Below, in pieces: positions 5,414-7,657 of a DNA stretch of 7,657 nucleotides. Position numbers and translations under genes: made by a program. Source of the stretch: Verrucomicrobiota bacterium (GTDB lineage: Bacteria; Verrucomicrobiota; Verrucomicrobiia; Chthoniobacterales; UBA10450). Under the pieces are notes generated by a model. It ran no database searches. It was not told where the DNA came from and was given only the letters and a program-made list of their open reading frames with translations. The DNA lies in assembly GCA_003219995.1 (NCBI GenBank), contig QHRC01000081.1:1-7657 (forward strand), in the 5' to 3' direction. Every line of letters starts with the position of its first letter. Within the stretch, counting starts at the first letter, position 1.

Positions 5414-6604
5414 ATGGCAGATATTTTTGCGCAGCAATTAGAAGCGCTGCGCGCGCGCGCGTTAGATCGACATCTTCGCGAAATCGGCAGCGCCCAAGGC
5501 CCAATTGTCGATCTCGTCGGCAAACGGCTGATTAATTTTTCCTCCAATGATTATCTCGGCCTGGCGAACGATCCCCGATTGCGCGAAGCGGCGATTGCCG
5601 CTATCGGCGAATTTGGCGTCGGCGCGGGCGCGTCGCGCTTGATCAGCGGAACGCAGTCCCCGCATCTGCGTTTGGAAACAGCGCTGGCAAAATGGAAAGG
5701 AACGCAGGCCGCGCTCAGTTTTAGCAGCGGATATGCCGCCGCGGTCGGGACATTGCCGGCGTTGGTCGCGAAGGGCGATGTTGTTTTGCTGGACAAACTT
5801 TGTCATGCGTCGCTCATCGACGGCGCCAGATTGAGCGGCGCGATTATCCGGGTTTTTCCACATAATCATTTGGGTAAGCTCGAGAGTCATCTCGCATGGG
5901 CGCAACGCGAACATGCCGGCAAGCGCATCCTCATCGTGACCGAGTCTGTTTTTTCGATGGACGGAGACCTCGCGCCATTGCGCGAGTTGCTTGAACTGAA
6001 AAAGCGCTTCCGCGCCCTTTTACTGCTTGATGAAGCCCATGCCATCGGCGTGATTGGACCACATGGTCGCGGGCTCGCGGCGGTGGAGAACCTGAATAAA
6101 GATGTCGATGTCCAGATGGGGACGCTGAGCAAGGCGCTCGGCGTAAGCGGCGGTTATATTTGTGGCTCGCGCAGCTTGGTCGAATGGCTGATCAATCGCG
6201 CGCGTTCGTTCATCTATTCAACAGCCCCCCCGCCCGCCATCGCGGCCGCCGCCTTGGCCGCCGTCGACTTCCTCGCCTCGCCCGACGGAGAAGAGCGCAG
6301 GTTATTACTTCGGCAACGAATCAAGCTGATGCAGGAACTTCTTCCGGCTCGACCGGCAACGCCGAATCGACCCGACAAGACTGTTGATCGCGTCAGCAGC
6401 GCAATTTTCCCATGGGTAGCAGGCGCAGAACAAGCGGCGATCGATTTAGCACGCGGGTTGCAAAAAGAGGGATTCTTCGTGCCGGCGATCCGTTATCCGA
6501 CAGTGGCGAAAGGGTCGGCGCGATTGCGCATTACCGTAACAGCCGCGCACAACGAGGATCAAATCCGTGCGTTATGCGAAGCGATCGCGCGGCTGAGCGC
6601 CTGA
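5414..6604 (+). CDS. bioF: 8-amino-7-oxononanoate synthase (biotin synthesis), PLP enzyme
   Basis: BioF condenses L-alanine with pimeloyl-ACP or pimeloyl-CoA to give KAPA, the first step of biotin ring assembly, in the cytoplasm. The 396-residue length fits the alpha-oxoamine synthase family. Visible features: SSNDYLGL at 43-50, typical of BioF; His131 in CHASLIDG, which stacks on PLP; TESVFSMDGD at 176-185; LLDEAHA with Asp206 and His209 binding the cofactor; the PLP Schiff-base Lys240 in GTLSKALG; and SARLRIT near 368-374. Close relatives such as glycine C-acetyltransferase and serine palmitoyltransferase share the fold. The N-terminal NDYLGL pattern and lack of extensions favour BioF. No other biotin genes lie in the window. 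The gene follows the carboxypeptidase by 24 bp and converges on mtnP. It contains a 13-nt alternating GC run near its start and a C7 run at 6225-6231. Confidence 0.9.
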   Translation: MADIFAQQLEALRARALDRHLREIGSAQGPIVDLVGKRLINFSSNDYLGLANDPRLREAAIAAIGEFGVGAGASRLISGTQSPHLRLETALAKWKGTQAALSFSSGYAAAVGTLPALVAKGDVVLLDKLCHASLIDGARLSGAIIRVFPHNHLGKLESHLAWAQREHAGKRILIVTESVFSMDGDLAPLRELLELKKRFRALLLLDEAHAIGVIGPHGRGLAAVENLNKDVDVQMGTLSKALGVSGGYICGSRSLVEWLINRARSFIYSTAPPPAIAAAALAAVDFLASPDGEERRLLLRQRIKLMQELLPARPATPNRPDKTVDRVSSAIFPWVAGAEQAAIDLARGLQKEGFFVPAIRYPTVAKGSARLRITVTAAHNEDQIRALCEAIARLSA

Positions 6605-6671
6605 GGGAAATCGTTGGCCCGATTACGGAGTAGACGAGGCCGCCGACGCGCAAGGAAGTATTTTTTGGTTT

Positions 6672-7544
6672 TTAGAGAAATCGCCCCAGAATTGGCTCCA
6701 GTTTCTTCACCGTTCCAGCAGGCCAAAGCCTGCGTTCCGTCACCAAGGCCGAATCGAGAGCGGAATGTTCTGGCCAGTTCGCCTCCATTGGCAGACGCGG
6801 GATAAGATCGACAAGAACCTTCTTCGCCGTCTCGGCGTTCGCCATGAGATGACCAATCACAGTCTGCGCGGAGACCGGTTCTTCTTCCACCTTCCAGCAA
6901 TCGTAATCCGTAATCATCGCCATGGTGGCCAGCGCTATCTCCGCTTCGCGCGCCAGTTTCGCTTCCGGCAGATTGGTCATGCCGATAACGTCAAAGCCGT
7001 TCCGACGGTTGAGCTCCGATTCGGCGCGAGTCGAGAAGGCCGGCCCGTCCATGTTCACATAAGTGCCGCCGTTGTGAATCGTGACGCCAAGAGAACGCGC
7101 CGAATCAGCAATGAGATTTCGAAGCTTGGCGCTGATCGGCTCCGCAAAAGAAATATGCGCGGCGATTCCTTCGCCAAAAAACGTATGGTCGCGCCGCAGA
7201 CTGGTGCGGTCGTAAAATTGGGAAGGGAGCAAAATATCGCGCGGCGCATATTTTTCCTGGAGACTCCCGACTGCGGTCACAGAAACGATCCAGCGCACGT
7301 TGAGCGAGCGCAGCGCGTAAACGTTGGCCCGATAATTTAATTCGTGCGGCAAAAGCCGATGCCCGCGTCCGTGTCGCGGCAAAAAATAAACCTGCCGGCC
7401 CTTCAACTGTCCGCCGACCAGCGAATCCGAGGGGGATCCAAATGGAGTCTCGATCTTATGCTCGGTCGTATCGCGCAGCTCTTCCATTTGATACAAGCCG
7501 CTGCCACCGATGATTCCGATTGCCGGGGTGTCGTCTTTTTTCAT
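6672..7544 (-). CDS. mtnP: S-methyl-5'-thioadenosine phosphorylase
   Basis: MtnP splits methylthioadenosine, the by-product of polyamine and related synthesis, with phosphate into adenine and 5-methylthioribose-1-phosphate, opening methionine salvage. The 290-residue protein shows the class II purine nucleoside phosphorylase fold: GIIGGSGLY at 10-18 (phosphate loop with Ser15), LPRHGRGH at 55-62 (Arg57, His58), HELNYRANVYAL at 67-78, SVTAVGSL at 88-95, and NMDGPAFSTRAES at 164-176. GMTNLPEAKLAREAEI at about 188-203 is followed by TDYDCW at 212-217. Asp213 and Asp215 there match the adenine-binding pair of human MTAP, favouring adenine over guanine substrates. The ATG at 7544-7542 gives the phosphate loop at the usual distance. 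A stem-loop lies directly against the start codon, and no free Shine-Dalgarno sequence is seen. It converges on bioF with a 67-bp gap. No other salvage gene is visible. Confidence 0.94.
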   Translation of the reverse strand: MKKDDTPAIGIIGGSGLYQMEELRDTTEHKIETPFGSPSDSLVGGQLKGRQVYFLPRHGRGHRLLPHELNYRANVYALRSLNVRWIVSVTAVGSLQEKYAPRDILLPSQFYDRTSLRRDHTFFGEGIAAHISFAEPISAKLRNLIADSARSLGVTIHNGGTYVNMDGPAFSTRAESELNRRNGFDVIGMTNLPEAKLAREAEIALATMAMITDYDCWKVEEEPVSAQTVIGHLMANAETAKKVLVDLIPRLPMEANWPEHSALDSALVTERRLWPAGTVKKLEPILGRFL

Positions 7545-7562
7545 TCCCGAAAGGTTTCGGGA
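7545..7562 (-). promoter_or_regulatory. Stem-loop touching the mtnP start codon
   Basis: TCCCGAAA at 7545-7552 and its exact complement TTTCGGGA at 7555-7562 surround a two-base centre. In RNA this would be a 7-bp stem with a 4-nt loop. Read on the minus strand it ends at the base before the mtnP ATG, so it occupies the usual ribosome-binding region. It could lower initiation until melted, or be a dispersed palindromic repeat; CCCGAAA-type palindromes recur in several bacterial genomes. No aptamer-like domain (SAM, for example) is evident in the remaining 95 bp to the window edge. Confidence 0.5.
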
Positions 7563-7639
7563 TTAAATCTGAAAGATCGACATGTTGGAAAGTCGATAAT
7601 GGCGAAGACCGCGCGACCGTGTATTATTTTCGCCCGTCC

Positions 7640-7657
7640 ATGCCGAAATTTTTCATC
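7640..7657 (+). CDS. Possible start of the next gene (six codons only)
   Basis: ATG at 7640 opens a frame reading MPKFFI before the window ends. A TATTAT hexamer at 7622-7627 could be a -10 box, placing transcription start only about 6 nt before the ATG; no convincing -35 box is seen. The gap from mtnP would be about 95 bp in divergent orientation, which suits a gene start. The peptide resembles the opening of bacterial methionyl-tRNA synthetases, but six residues cannot identify a protein. It is offered as a candidate only. Confidence 0.3.

Noticed and set aside
5449..5461. A 13-nt alternating GC tract near the bioF start, a possible Z-DNA or slippage site
   Set aside because: It encodes a plausible Leu-Arg-Ala-Arg-Ala helix segment in the correct frame. 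Such runs are common in GC-rich genes.
6605..6671. An intrinsic terminator between the convergent bioF and mtnP genes
   Set aside because: There are T-runs near 6660-6673 but no convincing GC-rich stem beside them on either strand.
6765..7340. A 191-codon open frame antisense to mtnP
   Set aside because: It lies wholly over a well-supported gene, with Arg/His-rich low-information composition and no motif.
1..7657. A cryptic mobile element, defence system, CRISPR array or RNA gene
   Set aside because: No transposase, integrase, toxin-antitoxin or nuclease motif, regularly spaced repeats, or tRNA/rRNA-like sequence was seen. All sizeable coding regions are assigned to known families.

Overview
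The window is about 7.7 kb of gene-dense bacterial chromosome, moderately GC-rich, encoding ordinary housekeeping and cell-envelope functions. No mobile element gene, RNA gene or CRISPR array is visible. Weak or absent Shine-Dalgarno sequences, short palindromic elements in most gene gaps, and the general look of the proteins suggest a soil-type Verrucomicrobiota (Chthoniobacterales-like) genome. That placement is inference from memory of such genomes and is not shown by a marker gene.

Layout from left to right. (1) The first 132 codons of a membrane-embedded M50 (site-2) metalloprotease lie on the minus strand and run off the left edge. (2) A 148-bp divergent gap holds a start-abutting hairpin and a 73-bp inverted repeat. 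(3) A geranylgeranyl-reductase-family FAD oxidoreductase lies on the plus strand. It converges on folD, and a 70-bp palindrome between them supplies the last two codons (TTG TAG) of both genes. (4) A minus-strand cluster reads ubiX, then a DUF374 lysophospholipid acyltransferase, then folD. The ubiX gene is broken by an internal deletion of about 40 nt that removes the RE(T/A)P motif region and shifts the frame. The acyltransferase starts on TTG inside a 4-nt TTGA overlap with the ancestral ubiX stop. An 86-bp palindromic element sits between the acyltransferase and folD. (5) Diverging from ubiX, a plus-strand cluster reads a glyoxalase/VOC protein, a short S11 D-Ala-D-Ala carboxypeptidase, then bioF. 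(6) mtnP (methylthioadenosine phosphorylase) lies on the minus strand, convergent with bioF across a 67-bp gap in which I see no clear terminator. A stem-loop touches the mtnP start codon. (7) At the right edge, a plus-strand ATG with six codons may open the next gene.

The genes do not form one pathway. They cover one-carbon metabolism (FolD), biotin synthesis (BioF), methionine salvage (MtnP), flavin prenylation for UbiD-type decarboxylases (UbiX, apparently lost here), isoprenoid or lipid reduction, envelope acylation, peptidoglycan trimming, aldehyde detoxification and regulated intramembrane proteolysis. I do not see a new biological system. The points most worth a second look are the ubiX lesion, the palindrome that ends two convergent genes, and the hairpins placed directly against start codons. 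No gap between genes exceeds 300 bp.
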